A stretch of DNA of 64,000 nucleotides from contig NZ_FNEQ01000014.1 in NCBI RefSeq assembly GCF_900100205.1, positions 62,001-126,000 of the forward strand, in the 5' to 3' direction. The position numbers and the translations under genes were made by a program. Positions 18,048 through 26,933 of the stretch are shown here, piece by piece. The notes beneath the pieces are model-generated. The model had not been told where the DNA came from. It ran no database searches and was given only the letters and a program-made list of their open reading frames with translations. Each line of letters starts with the position of its first letter. The first letter of the stretch is position 1. Source of the stretch: Duganella sp. OV510 (GTDB lineage: Bacteria > Pseudomonadota > Gammaproteobacteria > Burkholderiales > Burkholderiaceae_D).

Positions 18048-18949
18048 TCGGCCAACTGCAAGCCGCTCCGCAGCGCTTTGAATTCTTTCAGGCGGTGCGG
18101 CTGGCAGCGCAGTGGCGTCAGCATGGCGTACGCTTCCGCAATCGTCTGGCGTTAAGTTACGCACCTAACCAGATCGAAAGCCTCACCGCCGACGAATACA
18201 GCGTGCGTATCACGCCCGCCTTCATCGGCCTGCTGGGGAGCCAAGGCGTACTACCGCTGCACTATTCGGAACGTATCGCCCGCCACGAGAAAGATCGCAA
18301 CGATGGTGGCCCGCGCGCCTTCCTCGACCTGGTGTCGCACCGAGCGGTGGAGATGTTCTACCAAGCCTGGGCGCGCAACAGGGTGGAATGCGCCGAGCAA
18401 GCCTTTCTGGATATGCTGACTGCACTGGCGGGGACACCAACGGCCGATGACAGTATCGACCGCGAAACGCTGGCCCATTACGCCATCCAAATCCGCAGTC
18501 GTACCGTCTCCGCGCCACAACTGTCCGGCATGTACAGCGAATACTTCGGCGTACCTGTGCGGCTTAAACAACTGATTGGCGAATGGACCACCTTGCCGGC
18601 TCACGACCAGGCGCAACTGGGCCGCGTCAACGTCGGCCTCGACGCCGGCATCATGCTCGGCGGCCGCGTCTACAACTGCGATGCGCGCGCACGGCTTCAT
18701 ATCGGCCCTCTGGACAAACAGCGCCATGACAGCTTCTTGCCCGGTCATTCCGCCGCGCAGCGACTGCAAGCGATGCTCAAACTGCATTGTGGTGTGAGCA
18801 TGACATGGGAAGTCCATCTGGTACAGCACGCACAGGACATGCAAGGAGTGCATCTGGATGCTAACAGCCGCCTGGGCATCAACGCCCGACTGCAAAGCGG
18901 ACCGGCAGACCAGGATCATGATGAGTTGATGTATCTGCTACATAGCTAA
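18011..18949 (+). CDS. tssG: T6SS baseplate subunit TssG
   Basis: Protein of 312 aa (VasB/ImpH), the second wedge component of the T6SS baseplate. The start region has the typical FEFFQAVRL motif and later RLALSYAPNQIESL. GLLGSQGVLPLHYSERI is another conserved stretch. Translation begins inside tssF, so it is probably translationally coupled. It ends 9 bases before vgrG. Identity is clear from sequence and position. Confidence 0.92.
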   Translation: MPASQRHTGTGVIGQLQAAPQRFEFFQAVRLAAQWRQHGVRFRNRLALSYAPNQIESLTADEYSVRITPAFIGLLGSQGVLPLHYSERIARHEKDRNDGGPRAFLDLVSHRAVEMFYQAWARNRVECAEQAFLDMLTALAGTPTADDSIDRETLAHYAIQIRSRTVSAPQLSGMYSEYFGVPVRLKQLIGEWTTLPAHDQAQLGRVNVGLDAGIMLGGRVYNCDARARLHIGPLDKQRHDSFLPGHSAAQRLQAMLKLHCGVSMTWEVHLVQHAQDMQGVHLDANSRLGINARLQSGPADQDHDELMYLLHS

Positions 18950-18958
18950 GGAGCGATC

Positions 18959-21736
18959 GTGGAGAGTGACAGTGATTTTTTCAGCTTCATGACAGTGGCC
19001 AAGGAACTGGTGACCGACAACCGCCCCTTGCGCTTGCGCCTCGACCTGCCTGGCGGCGCCAATGACGACATGCTGCTACCACAGCGTGTGTACGGATCTG
19101 AGACGCTATGTGGCGGCATCGAGTATCGCGTGCTGTGTGTTTCCGCCAACGCGCAGATGCCACTGAAGCAGCTGATCGCCGTGCCAGCCGTGCTGGAATT
19201 CGTCACCGATCGCGGCGACCTGCGCAACGTGTGCGGCATCGTTACCGAAGCCAGTTCCGGCGATAGCGATGGCGGCCTGGCCAGCTACCAGCTAGTGTTA
19301 CGGGACGCGCTGGCCATCCTGGAAAAGCGCAGCAACACGCGCGTGTTCCGCAACATGAACGAGGTGGAAATCGTCCAGCGCATCCTCAATGAATGGCGGC
19401 AGAAAAGCCCGGTGCTCGGCACTTGCTTCAAGCACGAAACCGATGATGCCTTCAGCCAGCGCACCTACCCCAAGCGCGAATTGACCATGCAGCACAATGA
19501 GTCGGATGCCGCCTTCATCCGCCGCCTGCTGAAGCGGCGCGGCATCGGCTGGTATATTCGCGCCGAAGGAAGCGGCCATACACTGGTGCTGTTCAACAGC
19601 GCCGACAGCCTGCGTCAGAACGCCGCCGGCACCATCCGCTATCACCGCGACAGCGCCACTGAAGAGCGCGATACCATCACCGCCTGGAGCGCGGTCCGCA
19701 GTCTGCAACCGGGCATGGTCACACGCCATAGCTGGGACTACATGAATCCGCAGGGTAGGGACTTCATGCTGGTGGAGGCCGGCAGCGGGATCGACCAAGG
19801 CGTAAGCGGCAACGAACTGGCCGCCAGCCTGGACGACTACCAGATCCTGCCGCCGCACGCCGGCGACGACAACGAAGACCTGTTCCGCCTCGGCCAATTG
19901 CGCATGAACCGGCACGACTATGAATCCAAATGCTTCCACGGCGAAGGCAGCGTGCGCGACCTGTGCGCCGGTGAATATTTCACGCTGGCCGAGCACCCGG
20001 AAGTGGATGATCATTCGCCCGAAGATCGCGACTTCGTCGTCACCGCTCTTCAAGTGACTGCGCAGAACAACTTGCCGAAAGCCTTGGCCGCGCGTGTGGA
20101 GCGGTTGTTCACCCACAGCCGCTGGATGGCCGGCGCGCAGGAACTGCTGATGCATAGGGACATGATAGACAAAGTGGCGAGCGGCCCGCTGCGCATGCAC
20201 GTCCAGTTCACCGCCGCGCGGCGCGGCGTGACCATCGTCCCCGCTTATGACGCGTCCACCGATCTGCCGCAAGCACAGATGCAAAGCGCCATCGTAGTCG
20301 GCCCGGAAGGTGAGGAAGTACATTGCGACCAACTGGGCCGCGTCAAAATCCGCTTCCCCGGTACTCGGGCGGAAGACCATGAAGAAGCTTCTGGCACCGG
20401 CGCATCAGACACACAGACGGATTCCGCTTGGGTACGCGTCGCTTCCAACTGGGCCGGCAACGGTCCGGGGCCGTTCCAGCAATGCGGCACCATCGGCCTG
20501 CCCCGCGTCGGCACCGAAGTCCTGGTCGCCTTCCTTGGCGGCGACCCCGACAAACCCGTCATCGTCGGCCAGCTTTACAACCAGGACGCAATGCCGGCAG
20601 CCCTCAGCAGCGCCAGCGACCTGCCAGGCAACCGCTACCTCTCTGGCATCAAAAGCCGTGAGATCAATGGTGGCCGCGCAAACCAGCTGCGGCTTGACGA
20701 CACAGAAGGCCAGATCAGCGCACAGTTGGCCAGCGATCATGGCGACTCCCAACTGAACTTGGGTTTCCTGACTCAGCCAATACGTGATGGTTGTGGTGAG
20801 TCACGTGGACAGGGCGCGGAGTTGCGTAGTGATAAGGCCGTTGCGGTGAGAGGTGTTGAAGGCATATTAATCACGGCAGAAGAATCTCCAAAAGAACGAA
20901 TCCATCTCGACCGAAATCAAATGATCGGGTTGGTCAAGAGTCTTCAGAAAACCGCAGAACAACTCTCAAAGCTGGCCGTCGTCCGGGCAAAGGATGAGCC
21001 TGATACAGACCAGCTATCCGAGCTTGTTCACAGACTGCAGCACTTGGATAAACAAGCTGCGTCAGTGGTCGGCATCTTTGCCCCTGATGGCATCGTAATG
21101 GGGAGCGGGAAAAGCATGCTGTTTGATGCCTCTAAAGGCATGGACTTCGTCAGTGCCGCGCATGCTCGCATAGGTGCTACTGGACCGGTTTCGCTTCGAT
21201 CGGCAGCGGATATAAGTATATTTTCGAACGAGGGCGGAGCGAAGATTACTGCCGCCTCGGGGAAAATCTTGGCTCAAGCGCAGAGTGATGGGATCGAGAT
21301 CCTTGCAAAGAAGGTGCTGGACATCATCAGCGCCAATGATTGGATAAATATTCGTGCCCAGCAAGGCGTTCGAATTAATGCCGGTGGCAGCGAGCTTGTT
21401 ATCGATGCGAAAGGCATAAAAGGCTACACATGCGGCAAGCATGAGATGCATGCATCGGTCCATCAGACCTTCGGCCCGCAGGCTGCGCAGTCTAATCTCC
21501 ATCGCGAGTTTCCCGAACTATCAGAATTACTTACCGAGAAGACTTGGGTTGAAGTCACGTTGATGGATGGAGAGCTTCCTGCGAAGGGAGAGCGCTATGT
21601 GATCACCGACGCAGAAGGCACGCGGCACGAAGGAATTCTTGATGATAGCGGATTTGCCAGAGTCGAGTCGGTAGTCTCCGGTCACTGCAAGTTGGAGTTT
21701 CCTGAAGTTGGCCGATGCACTGACTTAAAAGCGTAG
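18959..21736 (+). CDS. vgrG: T6SS spike protein VgrG with DUF2345 extension
   Basis: Protein of 925 aa forming the trimeric puncturing tip. Residues 1-430 are gp27-like; the gp5-like OB domain begins near residue 444 (VVGPEGEEVHCDQLGRVKIRF); the DUF2345 beta-helix spans about 627-844; about 80 C-terminal residues form an extra small domain that probably docks cargo. The start is a GTG at 18959 with AAGGAG before it. From about base 20,760 the DNA becomes clearly richer in A and T, matching the effector genes that follow, so the 3' end may have been exchanged together with its cargo. Confidence 0.92.
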   Translation: MESDSDFFSFMTVAKELVTDNRPLRLRLDLPGGANDDMLLPQRVYGSETLCGGIEYRVLCVSANAQMPLKQLIAVPAVLEFVTDRGDLRNVCGIVTEASSGDSDGGLASYQLVLRDALAILEKRSNTRVFRNMNEVEIVQRILNEWRQKSPVLGTCFKHETDDAFSQRTYPKRELTMQHNESDAAFIRRLLKRRGIGWYIRAEGSGHTLVLFNSADSLRQNAAGTIRYHRDSATEERDTITAWSAVRSLQPGMVTRHSWDYMNPQGRDFMLVEAGSGIDQGVSGNELAASLDDYQILPPHAGDDNEDLFRLGQLRMNRHDYESKCFHGEGSVRDLCAGEYFTLAEHPEVDDHSPEDRDFVVTALQVTAQNNLPKALAARVERLFTHSRWMAGAQELLMHRDMIDKVASGPLRMHVQFTAARRGVTIVPAYDASTDLPQAQMQSAIVVGPEGEEVHCDQLGRVKIRFPGTRAEDHEEASGTGASDTQTDSAWVRVASNWAGNGPGPFQQCGTIGLPRVGTEVLVAFLGGDPDKPVIVGQLYNQDAMPAALSSASDLPGNRYLSGIKSREINGGRANQLRLDDTEGQISAQLASDHGDSQLNLGFLTQPIRDGCGESRGQGAELRSDKAVAVRGVEGILITAEESPKERIHLDRNQMIGLVKSLQKTAEQLSKLAVVRAKDEPDTDQLSELVHRLQHLDKQAASVVGIFAPDGIVMGSGKSMLFDASKGMDFVSAAHARIGATGPVSLRSAADISIFSNEGGAKITAASGKILAQAQSDGIEILAKKVLDIISANDWINIRAQQGVRINAGGSELVIDAKGIKGYTCGKHEMHASVHQTFGPQAAQSNLHREFPELSELLTEKTWVEVTLMDGELPAKGERYVITDAEGTRHEGILDDSGFARVESVVSGHCKLEFPEVGRCTDLKA

Positions 21737-21757
21737 GTCCTGCAGAGTGAGGAGCGA

Positions 21758-22462
21758 ATGGCAAAAACTGAGCAAACAACGGAGAATCTAAAAGTAGGTG
21801 TAAGCGTAGAGGCTGGGCGACATACTACCATCCAGCTCTTGTCTCCGAAAATTGAAATCTTAATCGGAGGACCGTACAAGGCTGCGGATGGCATGCATAC
21901 TTATGGTCACATGGCACTGAGAGTAAGCACTACTAAACAAGAGCGGGTCTACGACTTTGGGCGCTATGGGCGGACTAACGGAGAATTCAGCGCGACGGGC
22001 GACGGGATATTGAGGGTATGGAGTGATTTTGGCGCATACATTAGTGGTGAAAATGCCTATGGTCGTGTGACTAGAGGATTCTCATATAACGTAACGGATG
22101 AGCAGGCTATAAAAATTTTCTCTCATTATGAGCAGCTGACTGCCAGTGCAACGAAACGACGAGCCGCGCATCCTAAGGAAGAAGAGTTCAAATTGGCAAA
22201 GGAATATCATGCGATCACTAACAACTGCGCCACTATGTCACTTGCTGGTGCGCGTCTGGCATTGCCAAGCATTGACGCTCAGGCGTCCAGGTACAACGAA
22301 GGGCGAGGGATGAGCGAGGTGGAAAAAATCGCTGCACGGGGAAGCAACTTCGGATTCTGGCCATCTCATATTTTCATGCCGGCAGATGTACAGGCGATGT
22401 TGGAGACGGAAAAGAAATCTATCCCATCAAAAATTGAGAGCTACGGAAAGGGAAGAAAATGA
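21758..22462 (+). CDS. Putative T6SS effector, permuted NlpC/P60-like cysteine hydrolase
   Basis: Protein of 234 aa without signal peptide, directly after vgrG with a good GGAG ribosome site. It has a His in YGHMALRV near residue 50 and a Cys in TNNCATMSLAG near residue 153. A His-first, Cys-last order with NNC is the pattern of circularly permuted NlpC/P60 (papain-like) folds, which include peptidoglycan or lipid hydrolases. Position between vgrG and a membrane-anchored small protein fits an effector. The catalytic reading is from two motifs only, so family membership is moderate. AT-rich compared with the backbone. Confidence 0.6.
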   Translation: MAKTEQTTENLKVGVSVEAGRHTTIQLLSPKIEILIGGPYKAADGMHTYGHMALRVSTTKQERVYDFGRYGRTNGEFSATGDGILRVWSDFGAYISGENAYGRVTRGFSYNVTDEQAIKIFSHYEQLTASATKRRAAHPKEEEFKLAKEYHAITNNCATMSLAGARLALPSIDAQASRYNEGRGMSEVEKIAARGSNFGFWPSHIFMPADVQAMLETEKKSIPSKIESYGKGRK

Positions 22463-22896
22463 GCGGAAAGCGAGCCTTCTCTCTTTTAGTGCTTGGGGGC
22501 GTCATCGGACTTTCGGGAGTTTTATTTTTGATCAAAGGAGTGAACAACATGACCACGAAGAAGGCATATCGCCTTGATGAGCCACTGCTGATTGAAGGGG
22601 AAAAACAGAACAGCTATTCCTTGCTGCCTCAAGGCACTGTGCTCTACTACGATAAGAGTTGGGATGAGGGGCATAGCACTTATCATGTGTACTTCAACTT
22701 TAAAGGAGAATTTAAGTCGACCGGCGTTGACGACAATAGTATCAATCCGATCTGGTTAAGAACAGTGCCTGCTGAAGAGTTGCCGAAGCTGCTCTCAGAA
22801 TATCCGGTAAGCGTTGAAGAGTTAACCGCCATTCTGAAGGCTAAGCGAGCAAGAAAGCAGGACCTTGTACAAATTCTTCGCGACTGGAAAGACTGA
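22459..22896 (+). CDS. Putative immunity protein for the T6SS effector
   Basis: Protein of 145 aa overlapping the effector by ATGA. Residues 4-27 form one hydrophobic segment with a positive N-terminus (MSGKRAFSLLVLGG), so the rest would face the periplasm, where a wall-targeting effector acts. The soluble part has no family I recognise. A second in-frame ATG at 22549 is preceded by AAAGGAG at ideal spacing and would give a form without the membrane segment. The role is inferred purely from gene order and topology. Confidence 0.55.
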   Translation: MSGKRAFSLLVLGGVIGLSGVLFLIKGVNNMTTKKAYRLDEPLLIEGEKQNSYSLLPQGTVLYYDKSWDEGHSTYHVYFNFKGEFKSTGVDDNSINPIWLRTVPAEELPKLLSEYPVSVEELTAILKAKRARKQDLVQILRDWKD

Positions 22897-22927
22897 CGTC
22901 GCAGTGTTTTATCTCGGAGCCACAATC

Positions 22928-23185
22928 ATGAAAAATAGCAAAAGCAAGGGAGTGATTCGCTTGGGTGATAGCACGTCACACGGAGGTAAGGTGTTGACTG
23001 CGTGTACTGATCTCATCTCGCATGGGAAACCGGTAGCGCTAAATGGCAATAACACGCTCTGCCCTCAGTGCAAGGGTATGTTCCCCATTCAGACCATGGG
23101 TCGTGAACGCATACACAAAGGAGAGTCTGTTGCCTACGACGGTGACAAGACTACCTGTGGAGCAACTCTCATTTCTAGTATTTAG
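22928..23185 (+). CDS. PAAR-domain spike tip protein
   Basis: Protein of 85 aa consisting of one PAAR domain. It shows the family pattern IRLGDSTSHGGKV at the start, HGKPVALNGN in the middle and the closing CGATLISS, with Cys/His residues for the structural metal. PAAR proteins cap the VgrG trimer and may carry effectors. The start at 22928 is preferred to the longer frame because GGAG precedes it and the protein then starts directly with the domain. Same strand and composition as the effector pair, so vgrG-effector-immunity-PAAR looks like one cargo module. Confidence 0.85.
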   Translation: MKNSKSKGVIRLGDSTSHGGKVLTACTDLISHGKPVALNGNNTLCPQCKGMFPIQTMGRERIHKGESVAYDGDKTTCGATLISSI

Positions 23186-23302
23186 ATTCGCAAGTCATTT
23201 AGTGATGGAGCTTGGCACATACGCATCAATGATCAATGGCGTCTGACGTTCAGATGGGGCGCGCATGGTCCTTACGACGTACTAATCGAAGATGCCCATT
23301 AA
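23186..23302 (+). pseudogene. Decapitated higB (RelE/HigB-type toxin), C-terminal part only
   Basis: The bases right after the PAAR stop translate, in the same frame, to 38 codons containing WHIRINDQWRLTFRW, then PYDVLIEDAH and a stop. That is the C-terminal half of a HigB-family mRNA interferase. There is no start codon and the N-terminal half is missing, so the toxin is inactive. The break falls exactly at the PAAR gene end, suggesting that arrival of the T6SS cargo module removed the toxin start. The antitoxin gene follows 47 bases later, in the normal higBA order. Confidence 0.75.
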
Positions 23303-23349
23303 GCCGGGAACAGTCCGGCGTAGTAACCTGAACAGCAACGGAGTGCATC

Positions 23350-23676
23350 ATGTTCAAGAACGGCATGCGTCCCATACACCCAGGCGAGATCCTGCTGGAG
23401 GACTACATCAAGCCTTCGGGTGTCAGCGTGCGTTCTGTGGCGACGGATCTGCACGTTCCATATGCGCGTTTCAACGAGATCATCAAAGGCCAGCGTAGCG
23501 TGACTGCGGATATTGCTCTGCGTCTCGAACGCTATTTCGGGAATGAGGCCCAAGGCTGGCTGAATCTTCAAAGCGCATACGATCTTCGTATCGCCGAAAC
23601 TTCGATTGGCAAAACCATCGCGAAAGAAGTGCAGCCGCTTGGGGAAAATCGCGTTATGGACTCAGCCTTCGAATGA
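23350..23676 (+). CDS. higA: HigA-type antitoxin, XRE-family DNA-binding protein
   Basis: Protein of 108 aa that starts with the HigA signature (MRPIHPGEILLEDYIKP) and has a helix-turn-helix at about residues 22-60 (VRSVATDLHVPYARFNEIIKGQ). HigA normally neutralises HigB and represses the higBA promoter. Here its toxin gene is truncated, so it is an orphan antitoxin that may still act as a repressor. A GGAG site 9 bases before the ATG supports the start. The protein is intact. Confidence 0.85.
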   Translation: MFKNGMRPIHPGEILLEDYIKPSGVSVRSVATDLHVPYARFNEIIKGQRSVTADIALRLERYFGNEAQGWLNLQSAYDLRIAETSIGKTIAKEVQPLGENRVMDSAFE

Positions 23677-23774
23677 GTTCGACGATGGGGATTTGCTCAT
23701 CATCATGGCCAGCAAGCTTGCCCCCGCGCCGGCCGTATGCCAATATGCCGCGACTACAATTCTGACGTTTCGCA

Positions 23775-26700
23775 ATGACCGCTCCGCTCGCACAGAAAGT
23801 TCTCGATTATTGGCACAGTGTTGAATTCTTCAATCACTACGATCTGGATGATGTCATCAAGAATGCGCGCGCCAATGAGCGGCGGGAGTTCTTCATCTCC
23901 GCCGACAAGCTCGCGGAGCCTGAGTGGCTGCGGCATGAAGAGACAGCGCGGACCGTGTATCTGCTGCCATTTGATGTCAGCCAGATCACCGAGCTGGCGC
24001 GATCACATGTGGCGGGCAAGGCTTCCGCCACCGATGAACAGCGCGATCAGGAATTCGCTCCCGAAGGGTTGACCTGTTTTGCCCAGTTACGTCTGACCAC
24101 CACCGGCATCCCCGATTTCAACAGCCTGAGCTTCTCCACTCTGCCATGGGCGGCAGGCATGCTGCAACAAGGCAAGCTGAGCCAGCTGTGCGCATCTTCC
24201 TTCGAGGAGAGTGTGGCCAACCTCAGGGAAAAGTTCGAGTCTGCCTGGTCATGCCGTACAGATGAAAAATGTTCACCGGTCTTTCTTCAGGTGCTCGCTG
24301 GCCTGTTGGTGGACTGGGCTGATTTTCAACCGCGCGGTCGCGACATCGCCTGGGTCGATGTACAAAAAGAACCGGCCAAGGTCAGTGCCAAAACGTCGCC
24401 TTCGCCAAACGATAGCGACGGACAGGAAGACCCGCCAACCTTGGTAGCGGACGAACTGCCTATCCTGAACAGCTTCTACTATCACGATCTGAAGTTGGCT
24501 GCCGAGTCGCTGCAGCAGCACCATAGGCCGCATGCCTTACACGCTTACCTGAGCGACGGCGGCATTCCCAAGCTTGACCTGGAAACCGCCGCCGGCGAGC
24601 AGGCAATCCATGATGCGCTGTCGCCGTCACTGACCAACGCCGGCCGCTGGCCGACCGAGCCCGAACTCTTGCAATCGCTGATGCAGCAGTTCGCGTTAAA
24701 CAAAATGCGTGCCTTGCCGGAGGGCGGCCTGTTGTCTGTTAATGGTCCGCCGGGGACCGGCAAGACCACATTGGTCAAAGACCTGGTCGCCGATTTGATC
24801 GTTAAGCGTGCGGATGTTTTGGCAGGCTTGCCGATGGCTAAAGCCGGTATCTCCAGAGAGAGCGTGAAGCTTGGTTTCGGCACCGACGCGCCAACCCCGC
24901 TTCCGGTGCTAGTCTCCGAGCTGACTGGTTTCGAGATGGTGGTGGCCTCCTCGAACAACGGCGCGGTGGAAAACCTGTCACTTGAGTTGCCTCAGCTAGA
25001 GGGCATAGCAAAAGACCACGCCGACACGTTACGCCATTTTGGCGAAGTCGCCACCAAATATGCCGGCACGCGGAACGGTCGGCCATGGAAGCAACCACAA
25101 GCGCCTGTATGGGGACTGATCTCCGCCGCATTGGGCAAATCGAAAAACCGCCAGCGGTTCCAGCAGATCTTCGGCTACAACGCCGAGTCGCCATCCAAAC
25201 GCCCCGGGGAGCGGTTCCTGAGAAAAGATCTGGTCGATTTCGACGCGTGGGACGCGGAGGGGGCTATGAACTACTGGCGCTTCATCCAGGAGCGCAAGCA
25301 CAGCGTGCCCTCGTTTGACAGCGCCAAGCGCCGCTATCAACAAGCCAAGGGCGCGTATGCCGTCTTCGAAGCCAGCCAGGTCAATCTGCGGAAAAAGTGG
25401 CTGGAATTTGTTGAGGCGTGGTCGCTCGCGCGGTCGGCACTGGAGCTGCACACCGATTTGCAGACTGATATACAGCCCATTGCGGACGAGCTTGACGCAC
25501 GCATCCGCCAATTCAACCGCCAACTGGAGCAAGTGGAGTTGACGCTGTGGCCCAGCATGTTCCGCTGGATGATGCGCTGGCTGAGTCGGCAAAAATTTGG
25601 CGCCTGGCTGGATGCGAGAAGCAGGCTGCTACACACAGAAAATCTGCGCGACGATCTGGCGATCGTGCTCAAGTTACAGGAAAAAACAGGACAGTTGCAT
25701 CTCTGGGATGGACTGACGCTGGATAGCCATCGTAATCAGGCGGCGGCCCTGTGGCAGGGCAGCGAATACAACCGCTTGCGCAGCGAGTTGTTTGCGGCTG
25801 CCATGGAGTTGCACCAGGCCTTCATCCTGGAGGCGGCCCCTTCCAGCGTCGGGATCGCCATCGGTAATCTGCTGTCCAAGCGGGTCACGCATGGTACGCC
25901 ACTGCCGGTATGGCAGTGGTTGTTCATGCTGGTGCCGGTGGTGTCCACCACCTTCGCCTCGGTGCGCAACCAGTTCCGTGGCGTCGCGCCTGGCAGCCTC
26001 GGCTGGTTGATTATCGATGAGGCGGGGCAGGCGATTCCGCAAGCTGCTGTGGGGGCCTTGCTGCGCGCCAGGCGTGCGGTTGTGGTGGGCGATCCACTGC
26101 AGATCGAACCAGTGGTAGGCATACCCACCAGGCTGGTGAAGAAGCTGGGCGAAGTCTGGTTGGGCGAGCAAGCGGATGCCTATGCAGTCCATCAGCATTC
26201 CGTTCAGACCTTGTCTGACAGAGCCCATGAGTTTGGCGTGCGCCATCCCTTACGGGACGAGGAATTCATCGGCATACCCTTGGTGATGCACAGGCGCTGC
26301 GATAATCCGATGTTCGACATCGCCAACAAGATTGCCTACCGAGAGCGTATGCGGCATGCCAAGTCGTCGGCGGTAATGGCGCATCCAGTGCTTGGCAAGA
26401 GCGACTGGTGGCACGTGGCGGGCACATGTGAACAGGGAAAATACGTGCATGAGCAGGGGCAGTATCTGATGGAGCAGGTGATCGCCCTGTACGTCAGTGA
26501 AGCCCGCGCTGGGCGCCAAGTCCTTCCCAAGTTCTACGTCATCACTCCCTTCCGTGAAGTGAAGAAAGGGCTGATTGACCTGTTGCTCAACCAGCGCGAA
26601 TGGTCTGCTCGCCTGGCGCCATACAGCCTTCCGGTGCCGGGCAACCTGGAGGAATTGCGCGCCAATATCGGTACCGTCCATACTTTCCAAGGGAAAGAGG

Positions 26701-26933
26701 CGGAGATCGTATTCTTCGTGCTGGGCTGTGACCAAGAACGTATCGGCGCGATGAACTGGGCTGCCGGCAGCCCGAACTTGCTTAATGTCGCGGTCACGCG
26801 TGCCAAGAAGTATTGCTACATTATCGGCGACAAGGGACTGTGGGGCAGTCTGCCGTTTTTTCAAACGGCGCTGCAGGAATACGCGAAAGTGAACAGAGCT
26901 GACCAGGCAAAGGAACGCGATGGCGACAGGTAA
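23775..26933 (+). CDS. Superfamily 1 helicase/ATPase of the DNA2/NAM7 type
   Basis: Protein of 1052 aa. Walker A GPPGTGKTT lies near residue 325; Walker B and adjacent motif LIIDEAGQAIPQA near 745; motif III VVVGDPLQIEPV near 773; the late motifs include TVHTFQGKEAEIV near 970 and NVAVTRAKKY near 1003. The first 300 residues are unrecognised and may sense a substrate. The gap between Walker A and B contains a long helical insertion. It overlaps the restriction enzyme gene by 14 bases, so both are probably one operon. Proposed role: translocation or processing that assists the nuclease; not a standard Eco29kI partner as far as I recall. Confidence 0.8.
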   Translation: MTAPLAQKVLDYWHSVEFFNHYDLDDVIKNARANERREFFISADKLAEPEWLRHEETARTVYLLPFDVSQITELARSHVAGKASATDEQRDQEFAPEGLTCFAQLRLTTTGIPDFNSLSFSTLPWAAGMLQQGKLSQLCASSFEESVANLREKFESAWSCRTDEKCSPVFLQVLAGLLVDWADFQPRGRDIAWVDVQKEPAKVSAKTSPSPNDSDGQEDPPTLVADELPILNSFYYHDLKLAAESLQQHHRPHALHAYLSDGGIPKLDLETAAGEQAIHDALSPSLTNAGRWPTEPELLQSLMQQFALNKMRALPEGGLLSVNGPPGTGKTTLVKDLVADLIVKRADVLAGLPMAKAGISRESVKLGFGTDAPTPLPVLVSELTGFEMVVASSNNGAVENLSLELPQLEGIAKDHADTLRHFGEVATKYAGTRNGRPWKQPQAPVWGLISAALGKSKNRQRFQQIFGYNAESPSKRPGERFLRKDLVDFDAWDAEGAMNYWRFIQERKHSVPSFDSAKRRYQQAKGAYAVFEASQVNLRKKWLEFVEAWSLARSALELHTDLQTDIQPIADELDARIRQFNRQLEQVELTLWPSMFRWMMRWLSRQKFGAWLDARSRLLHTENLRDDLAIVLKLQEKTGQLHLWDGLTLDSHRNQAAALWQGSEYNRLRSELFAAAMELHQAFILEAAPSSVGIAIGNLLSKRVTHGTPLPVWQWLFMLVPVVSTTFASVRNQFRGVAPGSLGWLIIDEAGQAIPQAAVGALLRARRAVVVGDPLQIEPVVGIPTRLVKKLGEVWLGEQADAYAVHQHSVQTLSDRAHEFGVRHPLRDEEFIGIPLVMHRRCDNPMFDIANKIAYRERMRHAKSSAVMAHPVLGKSDWWHVAGTCEQGKYVHEQGQYLMEQVIALYVSEARAGRQVLPKFYVITPFREVKKGLIDLLLNQREWSARLAPYSLPVPGNLEELRANIGTVHTFQGKEAEIVFFVLGCDQERIGAMNWAAGSPNLLNVAVTRAKKYCYIIGDKGLWGSLPFFQTALQEYAKVNRADQAKERDGDR

